In this document: positions 17,444-25,445 of the stretch, one piece after another | Layout of the letters: each line of letters opens with the position of its first letter | Position numbering within the stretch: position 1 is the first letter of the stretch | Source: Micromonospora olivasterospora | GTDB taxonomy: Bacteria > Actinomycetota > Actinomycetes > Mycobacteriales > Micromonosporaceae | Direction of reading: 5' to 3' | DNA: 64,000 nucleotides | Assembly (NCBI RefSeq): GCF_007830265.1 | Contig: NZ_VLKE01000001.1 | Location: 6,014,001 to 6,078,000, forward strand | Notes under the pieces: generated by a model | Told to the model about the DNA's origin: nothing | Database searches by the model: none | The model's input: only the letters and a program-made list of their open reading frames with translations | Translations under genes and position numbers: made by a program

Positions 17444-18443
17444 TCTCGATCCTCGGGTCCAGGCGGGCGTTGAGCAGGTCGACGCAGAGGTTGACCGTCA
17501 GGTAGATGACCGCGGCGAGCAGGGTGAAGGCCTGGACCGGCGCATAGTCGGTCGCGAGGACGGACTGGACGACGTAGAAGCCGATGCCGGGCCAGCTGAA
17601 GACCGTCTCGGTGATGACCGCGCCGCCGAGGAGCTGGCCGAACTGCAGGCCGACGACGGTCACGATGACGGGGGCGGCGTTCTTCAGCGCGTGCTTGAGG
17701 ATGACCTTGGCCGGCGGCAGGCCCTTGGAGCGAGCCGTCCGTACGTAGTCCTGGTTGATCACCTCGAGCATCTCGGACCTGGTCATCCGGGCGATGATCG
17801 CCGTGCTCCCGGTCGCGAGGCACAGGGCCGGCCAGATGATGTGGGCCAGTGACGACTTGAGCGCGACGATGTCACCGGTCAGGAGCGAGTCGAGGACGTA
17901 GAGCCCCGTGATCGACGTCGGGGGGTTGACGTCCTGGGCGATGCGGCCCAGCGGAGCCGGCTCCCACCCGAGCTTGTTGTAGCAGACGAAGATCACGATG
18001 AGGGCGAGCCAGAAGAGCGGCATCGACGCCCCGACCAGCGAGAAGATGCGGCTGGCGTGATCAACGGGCCGGTCACGACGCGTCGCGCTGACGACACCGA
18101 TCGGAACCCCCACGACCAGCGAGATGACGATCGCCACGACGGCGAGCTCGACCGTCGCCGGCAGCCGGGAGGCGAAGTCCGTGAGGACGGGCTGCCCGGT
18201 GTGCCACGCGAACCCGAAGTCTCCGGTGAAGAGGCCGCGCACGTAGGTGACGAACTGGGCGACCAGTGGCTGGTCGAGCCCCATCTCGGCGCGGATCCTC
18301 TCGACCGTCGCCGGGTCGGCCTGCTCCCCCGCGAGGGTCCGGGCCGGGTCACCGGGCAGGACGCGCGTGAGAAGGAAGATGCAGAGCACGACACCGAGGA
18401 GTGCCGGGATCATCGCGAGAACTCGTCGCACGACGCGGTTCAC
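17436..18443 (-). CDS. Peptide ABC transporter permease, DppB type
   Basis: A 335-residue membrane protein starting VNRVVRRVLAMIPALLGVVL, with RVLPGDPARTLAG and IRAEMGLDQPLVAQFVTYVR after helix 1 and YVRTARSKGLPPAKVILKHA as coupling loop. I chose GTG at 18443 because GGAGG lies 5 nt upstream; an in-frame ATG at 18467 has no good ribosome site. It is the promoter-proximal gene of the importer operon, divergent from the IclR gene. Confidence 0.9.
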   Translation of the reverse strand: MNRVVRRVLAMIPALLGVVLCIFLLTRVLPGDPARTLAGEQADPATVERIRAEMGLDQPLVAQFVTYVRGLFTGDFGFAWHTGQPVLTDFASRLPATVELAVVAIVISLVVGVPIGVVSATRRDRPVDHASRIFSLVGASMPLFWLALIVIFVCYNKLGWEPAPLGRIAQDVNPPTSITGLYVLDSLLTGDIVALKSSLAHIIWPALCLATGSTAIIARMTRSEMLEVINQDYVRTARSKGLPPAKVILKHALKNAAPVIVTVVGLQFGQLLGGAVITETVFSWPGIGFYVVQSVLATDYAPVQAFTLLAAVIYLTVNLCVDLLNARLDPRIENA

Positions 18444-18526
18444 GGCCACCTCCAATCTGCGCTTCATGGGGCCTGACCTGGTCTCGGCGCCAAGGATTCG
18501 CTCGCCCGACACCCACCTGCAATAGT

Positions 18527-18543
18527 TTCTCTGTATATGAGAA
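18527..18543. promoter_or_regulatory. Putative IclR operator in divergent promoter region
   Basis: TTCTC-tgtatat-GAGAA is an inverted repeat in an AT-rich island between the importer operon and the iclR-like gene (gap 18444-18606). IclR proteins commonly bind TTC/GAA-type palindromes; the assignment is by position and form. Confidence 0.5.
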
Positions 18544-18606
18544 GGCGTCCCGAGCTGGGTCGGGGTGCGGTAGGTTCTCACATGTCCCACCCATCCCGGA
18601 GGACCC

Positions 18607-19476
18607 ATGTCAGACAACGGCGCCCGCCCCCGCTCGCCGCTCCAGACCGTGGACCGCGCCCTGGAGGTCCTTCTGTCGTTCACCGAGCGGCGCCGCGACT
18701 GGGGCGTGCTGGAGCTCGCCGAGGCCTTCGGCATCGACAAGTCGACCGCGCAGCGGATCCTCGCCGCGCTCGCCGCGCGCGGCTTCCTCAGCGCCGATCC
18801 GGTGACCCGGCGCTACAGCCTCGGGCCGACGATGTGGCGGATGGCCGCCGTCTGGGAGCGCACGGGAGGGCTGGCCGCCCTGGCCCAGCGGGTGCTCGAG
18901 CCGCTCGCCTTCCAGACCGATCGCACGGCCCTCTTCGCCGTCCCGGACGGGCTGCACGTCCGCTGCGTCGCCGCCGTCAACGGGGGCGAGCCCCTGCGCA
19001 GCCACCCGCTCGTCGGCGAGCTGTATCCGGCCAACGCGGGCGCCACCTCCCGCGGCTACTTCGCCTTCCTCGACAGCAACGAACGGCGTGCCCTCATCTC
19101 CGGTCGCGTCTTCGCGACGTTCACGGAGCTGACAAAGATCGACGAGCACGAGCTCGAGCGGCTCTTCGTCGAGACCGTCGCGCGGGGCTACGCCTACTCG
19201 GAGGGCGAGTACGACTACGCCACCCGGGCGCTCGCCGTTCCCATCGTGCTCAGGGGGCGGCCCGTCGGCTCGCTCAGCCTGGGCGAGAGCAAGTATCCGG
19301 CGCGTCCCGACGACATCCGGGACCACCTGCCCGCGCTACAGGCCGCGGCGGAACAACTGGCCGCCCTGCTCGACAACCGGGCGAACTCGGCCGCCGCACC
19401 CCGGCAGGCCAGGACGGGCCGGGCCCTGAGCCCCGCGCGGACGAGCCAGACCGGCAACATCGGGGAGACACCATGA
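18607..19476 (+). CDS. IclR-family transcriptional regulator
   Basis: A 289-residue protein with an N-terminal winged helix (SPLQTVDRALEVLLSFTERR, ELAEAFGIDKSTAQRILAAL) and the IclR effector domain (VRCVAAVNGGEPLRSHPLVG, RGYAYSEGEYDYATRALAVP). GGAGG precedes the ATG by 4 nt. The last ~35 residues are a low-complexity Ala/Arg tail. It is divergent from the peptide importer and overlaps pepE by ATGA, so it likely senses the imported compound or a product and controls both arms. Confidence 0.92.
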   Translation: MSDNGARPRSPLQTVDRALEVLLSFTERRRDWGVLELAEAFGIDKSTAQRILAALAARGFLSADPVTRRYSLGPTMWRMAAVWERTGGLAALAQRVLEPLAFQTDRTALFAVPDGLHVRCVAAVNGGEPLRSHPLVGELYPANAGATSRGYFAFLDSNERRALISGRVFATFTELTKIDEHELERLFVETVARGYAYSEGEYDYATRALAVPIVLRGRPVGSLSLGESKYPARPDDIRDHLPALQAAAEQLAALLDNRANSAAAPRQARTGRALSPARTSQTGNIGETP

Positions 19477-20213
19477 CCCAGGCCCGCCACGACCTCCTGC
19501 TCCTGTCCAACTCGACGGCGCCGGGGCGGGCCTACCTGGAGCACGCGCGCGACGCCATCCTCGATGCACTCGACGGCCTGCGCTCCATCGTCTTCGTCCC
19601 CTTCGCGCTGGCGGACCACGACGGCTACACCAACACGGTCCGGCGGGCCATGGAGCCGCTGGGCATCAGCGTCAGAGGAGCGCACGAGGGTACGCCACGC
19701 GACCTGGTCGCCGGCGCCGAGGCGGTCTTCGTCGGCGGCGGCAACACCTTCCGCCTGGTCAAGGCGATCCACGAGCTCGACCTGATCAGCGTCGTGCGGG
19801 CCCGGGCAGCCGAGGGAATGCCCTACATCGGGTCGAGCGCCGGCACCAACGTCGCGACGCCGAGCCTGCGTACGACGAACGACATGCCGATCGTCCAGCC
19901 GCCGTCCTTCGAGACCTTCGGTCTCGTGCCCTTCCAGATCAACCCCCACTACCTGGACCCGGACCCGGCCTCGACGCACCAGGGTGAGACCCGGGAGGAG
20001 CGGCTCACGCAGTTCCTCGAGGAAAACGACGTTCCCGTGCTCGGCATGCGCGAGGGCACCTGGCTGCGGGTGCGCGACGGCGCGATGCGGCTCGACGGCG
20101 TCGCGGCGGGCGGGCGAATCTTCCGTCGGGGTTCCGCGCCGGTCGAGGTTCCGAGCGGCGCCGATGTGACCTGGCTCGTCGAGCGGGTGGGTTCGTTCGA
20201 CACCCCCCGCTGA
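19473..20213 (+). CDS. pepE: Dipeptidase E (peptidase S51)
   Basis: A 246-residue cytoplasmic serine peptidase. It has the S51 signature VFVGGGNTFRLVK, the nucleophile elbow IGSSAGTNVA (Ser ~122), RTTNDMPIVQPPSF, and VPFQINPHY with the likely catalytic His ~159. The family hydrolyses dipeptides with N-terminal aspartate; the exact specificity here is not known. It is coupled to the IclR regulator and faces a peptide importer plus an M20 peptidase, a consistent peptide-use module. Confidence 0.92.
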   Translation: MTQARHDLLLLSNSTAPGRAYLEHARDAILDALDGLRSIVFVPFALADHDGYTNTVRRAMEPLGISVRGAHEGTPRDLVAGAEAVFVGGGNTFRLVKAIHELDLISVVRARAAEGMPYIGSSAGTNVATPSLRTTNDMPIVQPPSFETFGLVPFQINPHYLDPDPASTHQGETREERLTQFLEENDVPVLGMREGTWLRVRDGAMRLDGVAAGGRIFRRGSAPVEVPSGADVTWLVERVGSFDTPR

Positions 20214-20515
20214 AACCGATCGGTCGGGGCACCGGTCGCGCCAGCGCGATGGCCCGGTGCCATCTCGGCGAGCAGGCCGATGTCGCAGGTCCAGTGGCTT
20301 ATGGTGAGAGGCCGGAGCCGCCACAGCCGCACGCCGGCACGAGGCGGACGCCCACGAACCGAAGGTTGTCCGGCCGAGAGGTGCACCGTTGACCGAGAGG
20401 ACGCCGCCGCGCCGGGTGCCGACGGCCCGGAGCCGCTGCTCGGCCGGTCAGACCCGGCCATGTGCGCGGCTGACCGGTGCCGCCGTCGGCACGATCCACG
20501 TCGACCACCGCTGAG
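20214..20515. other. Intergenic region after pepE
   Basis: Contains a stem-loop at 20228-20261 close to the pepE stop. The rest is ordinary GC-rich DNA in which I recognise no gene, RNA or operator; the promoter of the following membrane-protein gene is presumably here. Confidence 0.4.
20228..20261 (+). terminator. Stem-loop after pepE
   Basis: GGCACCGG (20228-20235) pairs with CCGGTGCC (20254-20261). An inner TCGCG/CGCGA stem is closed by a CCAG loop, with a short bulge between the stems. It lies 15 bp after the pepE stop. Confidence 0.5.
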
Positions 20516-20992
20516 ATGGACTGGGCCGGATGGGCGCTGTTCGGGTTGGTCGCCACCGTGGCGCTCACCGCGGCGCTGATCGCCGCCCAGTTGGCCGGCC
20601 TCACCCGCCTCGACCTTCCCCTGGTGCTCGGGGCCCTCGTCACCGAGGATCCCGACCGGGCCCGGATCGCCGGGTTCTTCATCCATCTCTGCGCCGGCCA
20701 GGGCTTCGCCCTCGGTTACGCGGCCGCGTTCGCCCTGCTGCACCGCGCCAACTGGTGGATCGGGGCGCTGTTCGGGATGCTCCACGTCGGGATCGCGCTG
20801 ACGGTGCTCCTGCCGCTGCTTCCGGGTGTCCACCCGCGGATGGCCTCGCAGCGGGCGGGCCCGGCCAGCACCGCCGTGCTGGAGCCGCCCGGCCTGTTCG
20901 CGCTCAACTACGGCATCCAGACGCCGGCCGTCGCGGCCGTCGTCCATGTCATGTACGGGGTCGTCCTCGGACTGCTCCTCAAGGCCCACTGA
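20516..20992 (+). CDS. Small integral membrane protein
   Basis: A 158-residue protein with about four hydrophobic helices (WALFGLVATVALTAALIAAQL; a FFIHLCAGQGFALGYAAAF stretch; WWIGALFGMLHVGIALTVLL; VAAVVHVMYGVVLGLLLKAH) separated by short polar loops. No catalytic motif is visible and I do not recognise a named family. It lies 64 bp before the GH15 gene in the same orientation, so they may be co-transcribed. Confidence 0.7.
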   Translation: MDWAGWALFGLVATVALTAALIAAQLAGLTRLDLPLVLGALVTEDPDRARIAGFFIHLCAGQGFALGYAAAFALLHRANWWIGALFGMLHVGIALTVLLPLLPGVHPRMASQRAGPASTAVLEPPGLFALNYGIQTPAVAAVVHVMYGVVLGLLLKAH

Positions 20993-21056
20993 TCCGCGCC
21001 CCGAGACCGTCTCCACCGCCGCGCCCACCCGCGCGACCTGCCAGGAAGCAAACCCC

Positions 21057-22889
21057 ATGACCGGCCGCCCGGACGTCACATGTCCCCGGCCCCCGACGCC
21101 GCCGATCGGCGACTACGGGCTGCTGGGCGACACCCGCACCGCCGCCCTCGTCGCCGGCGACGGCGGGATCGACTGGCTCTGCGTCCCCCGCTTCGACGGC
21201 GACCCCCTGTTCGGCCGGCTGGTCGGGGGCCCCGAGGCGGGAACCTTCCGGGTCGGCCCGGCCCGGCCTGCGGCGGTCGTCGAACGACGTTACCGGCAGC
21301 ACACCGCCACACTGACGACGACCTGGGCGGCGGGCAGCGGCCGCCTCACCCTCACCGAGGCCATGGTGGCCGAGATCAGCGGCCGCCTGCTGCCCACGAC
21401 ACTGGTCGTGCGGCGGCTGTCGGCCGAGGAGGACGCGGTCGACGCCGTCGTCGAGTTCGACCCCCGCCTCGGCGCACGACACCGCCGGCCCCGAGTCCAC
21501 CACCGGCGTCAGGCGCTGGTGTGCGAATGGGGGTCGCTCGCGGTCTCGCTGGGCAGCGCACCCGGCCTCACCCTCGCCCCGGGCCGGCCGACCCGGATCA
21601 CGGTCAGGCCGGGCCGGGACGTCACCCTCGTGCTGGCTGTGGCCCACCGCGAACCGCTGATCCACGTCGAGCCGGCGGCAGCCTGGGAACTGCTCCTGGA
21701 GGACGAGGACCGGTGGCGGGCCTGGACCGCGGAAATCGACGAATCGCTGCCTTTCCGGGAACACGTCGTACGAAGCCTGCTGACCCTGCGGCTGTTGACG
21801 TACTCGCCGTCGCAGGCCCCGGTGGCGGCGCCCACCACGTCACTGCCCGAGGACCCCGGCGGCATCCGGAACTGGGACTACCGCTACGTCTGGCCCCGTG
21901 ACGCCAGCATCGGCGTCAGCGCCTTCCTCAGCGTCGGCAAGCCCGACGAGGCCCACGGTTTCCTCGCCTGGCTGTTGCACGCCAGCCGGCTGCAGCGGCC
22001 CCGCCTGCCGGCGCTGCTCACCCTCCACGGCCGCCACGTACCGGCGGAACGGGCACTGCCCGGCTGGCCCGGCTATCTCGACAGCGCCCCGGTGCGGGTC
22101 GGCAACGGCGCCGCCGGCCAACACCAGCTCGACGGCTACGGCTGGGTGATCGACGCCGCCTGGGCGTTCGCCCAGGCAGGGCACCGCCTCTACCCGGAGA
22201 CGTGGCGGGCGGTGCGCGGCTTCGCCGACCTGGTCGCCCGTTGCTGGCAGGAGCCCGACGCCGGCATCTGGGAGGTGCGCGCACCCGCCCAACACGTACA
22301 TTCCAAGCTCATGGGCTGGCTCGCCCTGGACCGAGCCCTGCGCATCGCCGACACCCACCCGCTGCCGGACCGTCAACGTCGGCGCTGGCAGAAGACCCGG
22401 GATGCCATCGCCGCCGATGTCCGAACACGCGGCTTCGACCCGACGGCGGGCAGCTACGTCCGCAGCTACGACTCCCGGGACCTCGACGCGGCCCTGCTCG
22501 TCCTGCCGCTGCTGGGCATGGACGGCATCGCGTCGCCCCGGGTGCGTGGCACCATCGACGCCATTCGGGACAGGCTCTCCGCCGGCGGTCCACTCCTCTA
22601 CCGCTACCCGCCGGGACGCGACGGCTTCCCCGGCACCGAAGGGGCGTTCCTGCCCTGCTCGTTCTGGCTCGTACAGGCCCTCGCCCGGACCGGGCGCCGC
22701 CGCGAGGCGGTCGACCTGTTCCAGACCATGCTCGACCACGCCAGCCCACTCGGCCTCTACGCCGAAGAACTGGACCCCGCGACCGGCGCCCACCTGGGCA
22801 ACTACCCCCAGACGCTGACCCACGCCGCGCTCGTCCAGGCCGCACTGGCGATACGGGACGCCCCCGCGCCTGCCCCTGGATCCGCCTGA
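21057..22889 (+). CDS. GH15 family glucoamylase/trehalase-like protein
   Basis: A 610-residue protein with the two-domain layout of bacterial GH15 enzymes. The N-terminal beta-sandwich starts IGDYGLLGDTRTAALVAGDG. The (alpha/alpha)6 barrel has IRNWDYRYVWPRDASIG, the probable general acid in DAGIWEVR and the general base in LYAEELDPATG followed by NYPQTLTHAALV. No signal peptide, so probably cytoplasmic. Substrates in this clade are maltooligosaccharides or trehalose, which the sequence does not separate. ATG at 21057 fits the conserved start; the frame stays open upstream without homology. Confidence 0.88.
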   Translation: MTGRPDVTCPRPPTPPIGDYGLLGDTRTAALVAGDGGIDWLCVPRFDGDPLFGRLVGGPEAGTFRVGPARPAAVVERRYRQHTATLTTTWAAGSGRLTLTEAMVAEISGRLLPTTLVVRRLSAEEDAVDAVVEFDPRLGARHRRPRVHHRRQALVCEWGSLAVSLGSAPGLTLAPGRPTRITVRPGRDVTLVLAVAHREPLIHVEPAAAWELLLEDEDRWRAWTAEIDESLPFREHVVRSLLTLRLLTYSPSQAPVAAPTTSLPEDPGGIRNWDYRYVWPRDASIGVSAFLSVGKPDEAHGFLAWLLHASRLQRPRLPALLTLHGRHVPAERALPGWPGYLDSAPVRVGNGAAGQHQLDGYGWVIDAAWAFAQAGHRLYPETWRAVRGFADLVARCWQEPDAGIWEVRAPAQHVHSKLMGWLALDRALRIADTHPLPDRQRRRWQKTRDAIAADVRTRGFDPTAGSYVRSYDSRDLDAALLVLPLLGMDGIASPRVRGTIDAIRDRLSAGGPLLYRYPPGRDGFPGTEGAFLPCSFWLVQALARTGRRREAVDLFQTMLDHASPLGLYAEELDPATGAHLGNYPQTLTHAALVQAALAIRDAPAPAPGSA

Positions 22890-22957
22890 CTGCTCGACAG
22901 GACGCCGCGCCTGCCGGGCCACGGCCGGGTGCCGGTGCGTGCGGCGCCGCGGCCCGA

Positions 22958-23245
22958 TCAGGGGACGAGCGCGCGCAGCGGCACGCTCGGGTCGGCGAGC
23001 CGGCCCAGGTCCACCTCCCGTCCGGCCCAGCCAGCGCGCACCAGGGCCTGGATGTCGTCCTGCACATCCCAGACGTTCACGTTCATCCCGGCGAGCACCC
23101 GGCCGGCCGACACCCAGAACGCGAGGAACTGCGGGGGTGCGCCGTCGTGGACGGCCGGATCGCCGCGGAAGACCACACGGTCGTAGCCGCCCGGCTCGAC
23201 CCAGCCCGCGTACTCCATGCCCAGGTCGTACTGGTCGTTGACATC
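22958..23245 (-). pseudogene. C-terminal fragment of a ferredoxin/rubredoxin reductase
   Basis: The minus-strand frame reads NDQYDLGMEYAGWVEPGGYD, then VVFRGDPA, QFLAFWVSAGRVLAGMNVNV and VDLGRLADPSVPL. This is the C-terminal Reductase_C domain of FAD-dependent ferredoxin reductases, normally preceded by a ~310-residue two-dinucleotide-binding core. Homology stops abruptly at ~23240, where the TnpB element begins, and the missing core is not found on the other side of the element. A deletion therefore accompanied or followed the insertion. Confidence 0.75.
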
Positions 23246-23400
23246 CTCCCCCGCCTAAACGCGGGGGATTCCCACCCTCGCAGGTTGGGGTTCCTGGTTC
23301 ACCGCAGACCGCACGGAAGGAGATCCTTCGTGTCTGACGTCCGCTCCGCAGGCGTTTTTCGTCTCGACCAGCCCGGCCGCGACGGCGATGTTCTGAGCGG
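23238..23400 (-). ncRNA. Predicted omega RNA (TnpB guide RNA) scaffold
   Basis: In this family the guide RNA scaffold overlaps the 3' end of tnpB and the right end, and the guide is the DNA immediately outside. Here the tail of tnpB runs into the right-end hairpin and GGGGGAGGATGTCAA (minus strand). The predicted guide would begin in the adjoining reductase fragment (CGACCAGTACGACCTGGG, minus strand). The 5' boundary is arbitrary. Confidence 0.4.
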
Positions 23401-24493
23401 CGTTGACGTCCCGGTCATGCCGGGTGCCGCAACCCGGACACCGCCAGTGGCGCATGCCGAGGGAGAGTGTGGCGAGCAGATGCCCGCACGCCGAGCAGGT
23501 CTTCGACGACGGGTACCAGCGGTCCACCACGGCGAGGGTGCGGCCGTCGCGATGGGCCTTGTAGGTGAGCAGGGTACGGAACTCCGCCCAGCCGGTACGG
23601 GAGATCGATCTGGCCAGGGACCGGTTGCGGACCATGTTCGCCACGGCCAGGTCCTCCACAGCGATGGCGTCGAACCGGCGTACCAGGGTGGTGGACTGTT
23701 GGTGGAGGAAGTCCCGGCGGGCGTCGCGTACCCGCGAATACGCACGGGCGACCTTCCGCTTGGCTTTGGCGCGGTTGGCGGAGCCCTTCTGCCGGCGGGC
23801 CATCATCCGCTGGTACCGCTTGAGTCGGCGCTCCCGACGCTCCATGTGCTTCGGATGCGGGATGCGCTCGCCGGTGGACAGCACCGCGAAGTCGGTCAAC
23901 CCGAGGTCCACACCCACCACCTGACCGGTGGCTTCGGGTGCGACGGGTGCCCCGATGTCGACGGCGAACGTCACGAACCAACGGCCGTCCGGGTCACGGG
24001 ACACCGTCACCGTCGTCGGATCCAACCCGGCCACGTCCACGCCGGGCCACGACCACACGAACCGCAGCACACCCGGTGTCTTCCCCAACGTCAGGTTCCC
24101 GCCACGCATCCGCAACGCCGACCGGGTGAAGCTCGCGGACTGGCGGCCGTGCCGGGACTTGTAGCGCGGATACCGGGCCCGCTTCTGAAAGAAGGCGGTC
24201 ATGGCGGTGTGCTGGTGCCGCAGCGTCTGCTGCAACGACACCGACGACACCTCACCCAGAAACGCCAGGTCGGGCTGCTTTTTCATCTCGGTCAGCGCCC
24301 GATCCGTCTCCGCGTACGAGGTCGACCTGCCCTCAGCGCGGTAACGAGCACGACGGGCGGCGAGAGTGCGGTTCCACACCACCCGGACGCAACCGAACGT
24401 GCGGCTCAGCACCACCACCTGTTCCGGGGTCGGATACGCCCGACACCTGTACGCCGTCCGCACAGAACCCAGCCAACCAGAAAGGACAGTCAT
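23255..24493 (-). CDS. tnpB: TnpB RNA-guided nuclease
   Basis: A 412-residue protein with the TnpB architecture. The N-terminal wedge starts YRCRAYPTPEQ and includes FGCVRVVWN. The split RuvC nuclease has all three acidic residues: D196 in VGVDLGLTDFAV, E280 in IAVEDLAVANM and D362 in RHDRDVNAAQNIA. The zinc ribbon between the last two has CSACG (C333, C336) and CPGCG (C352, C355). All catalytic and zinc residues are intact, so it could be active. ATG at 24493 is the chosen start; the frame stays open upstream but without homology. Its stop lies inside the right-end hairpin. Confidence 0.92.
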   Translation of the reverse strand: MTVLSGWLGSVRTAYRCRAYPTPEQVVVLSRTFGCVRVVWNRTLAARRARYRAEGRSTSYAETDRALTEMKKQPDLAFLGEVSSVSLQQTLRHQHTAMTAFFQKRARYPRYKSRHGRQSASFTRSALRMRGGNLTLGKTPGVLRFVWSWPGVDVAGLDPTTVTVSRDPDGRWFVTFAVDIGAPVAPEATGQVVGVDLGLTDFAVLSTGERIPHPKHMERRERRLKRYQRMMARRQKGSANRAKAKRKVARAYSRVRDARRDFLHQQSTTLVRRFDAIAVEDLAVANMVRNRSLARSISRTGWAEFRTLLTYKAHRDGRTLAVVDRWYPSSKTCSACGHLLATLSLGMRHWRCPGCGTRHDRDVNAAQNIAVAAGLVETKNACGADVRHEGSPSVRSAVNQEPQPARVGIPRV

Positions 24494-24556
24494 GGTTGAC
24501 GGCGCGTCCGCCATTCCTCCCCGCCCTGAAGGACGGGGCATCCTGGCGGTGATCCG

Positions 24557-25231
24557 GTGACCGTGGACGACCCGTGGACCGGGGTGAGCGCCCTGGTCGA
24601 CCCGTCCCGGCGCGCTCTCTACGACTACGTGCGGCGCGCCGGCCACCCGGTCAGCCGGGAAGAGGCCGGCGACGCCACCGGGACGTCCCGGGGCCTGGCC
24701 GCGTTCCACCTCGACAAGCTCGTCGACGCCGGCCTGCTCCAGGCCAGGTACCAGGCACCGCCCGGCCCCCTGCGCGGCCGAGGCCGCACCCCGAAGGTGT
24801 ACGAGCCCGTCGGCGAGGGGGTCACCGTAACCATCCCCGAGCGCCGCTACCAGCTCATCGCGGAGATCCTCGCCGCCGCCGTCGACGACGACCCCGGCCA
24901 CGCGGACCGGGCCGCCGGACGGCATGCCCACGAACGCGGACGAGCCATCGGCGCCGCACTCGCCGCCGATGGCGCCGACCTCACCACGGCGCTGACCGAC
25001 CTCGGTTTCGAGCCCCACCCCACCACCGACCGGGTCCTGCTACGCAACTGCCCGTTCCACGGGCTGGCCGCCCGCCACACCGCCCTCGTCTGCGGGCTGA
25101 ACCACGCCTTCCTCGCCGGCCTGCTCCACGGGCTCGGCGCCACCGACCGGCACGCCGCCCTCGCACCCCGCCCCGGCCACTGCTGCGTCGAACTCGCCTC
25201 GGCACCGAGCGGCATTCACCCCGGCCCGTAG
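24557..25231 (+). CDS. COG2345-type winged-helix regulator with C-terminal cysteines
   Basis: A 224-residue protein. Residues ~10-80 form a winged helix (VDPSRRALYDYVRRAG, GTSRGLAAFHLDKLVDAGLL). The C-terminal half contains C165 (RNCPFHG), C179 (LVCGLNH) and C209-C210 (PGHCCVEL), similar in arrangement to the iron-sulfur-cluster ligands of the SufR-like branch. This suggests a redox or metal-responsive repressor; cluster binding is an inference. Start is GTG at 24557, directly beyond the TnpB element left end, so the insertion sits in or replaces its upstream region. Confidence 0.72.
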   Translation: MTVDDPWTGVSALVDPSRRALYDYVRRAGHPVSREEAGDATGTSRGLAAFHLDKLVDAGLLQARYQAPPGPLRGRGRTPKVYEPVGEGVTVTIPERRYQLIAEILAAAVDDDPGHADRAAGRHAHERGRAIGAALAADGADLTTALTDLGFEPHPTTDRVLLRNCPFHGLAARHTALVCGLNHAFLAGLLHGLGATDRHAALAPRPGHCCVELASAPSGIHPGP

Positions 25232-25345
25232 CAGGCGCCCGCGGTCCTCGGCGCGCCCCGGCATTCAGCCAGCCGGCGATGCGCGGCGACCACCACCCAC
25301 ACGGCACCGGGAGTCCCACCGCAACTCCGCTGCGGGCGGCCACCG

Positions 25346-25380
25346 GACGCCGACGCCGGCGTGCTGCCGGCGTCGGCGTC
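25346..25380. terminator. Perfect 15-bp stem-loop between convergent genes
   Basis: GACGCCGACGCCGGC and GCCGGCGTCGGCGTC pair perfectly around a GTGCT loop, between the COG2345 regulator (plus) and the MFS exporter (minus), so it probably terminates both. Confidence 0.75.
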
Positions 25381-25445
25381 GGTCGTCCGTGTCGTGGACG
25401 GACGGGTCGGCGGAACCCGGTCCGGGCCGCCGTCCCGGCCCGGTA

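Larger units (their letters stand above)
23238..24545 (-). mobile_element. IS200/IS605-group element with tnpB only
   Basis: The element has one gene, tnpB, with no tnpA transposase. Its right end carries the hairpin CCCCCGC-ctaaac-GCGGGGG (23248-23267) just inside GACATCCT. The left end carries a second hairpin CCCCG...CGGGG (24519-24538), followed by CATCCTGGCGG. Subterminal hairpins instead of terminal inverted repeats are typical of this group. It lies between a truncated ferredoxin-reductase gene and a regulator gene. Exact ends are estimates to within about 10 bp. Confidence 0.75.

Noticed and set aside
23255..25018. A 587-residue reading of tnpB
   Set aside because: The first ~175 residues are antisense to the COG2345 regulator and have no TnpB similarity; ATG 24493 fits the family.
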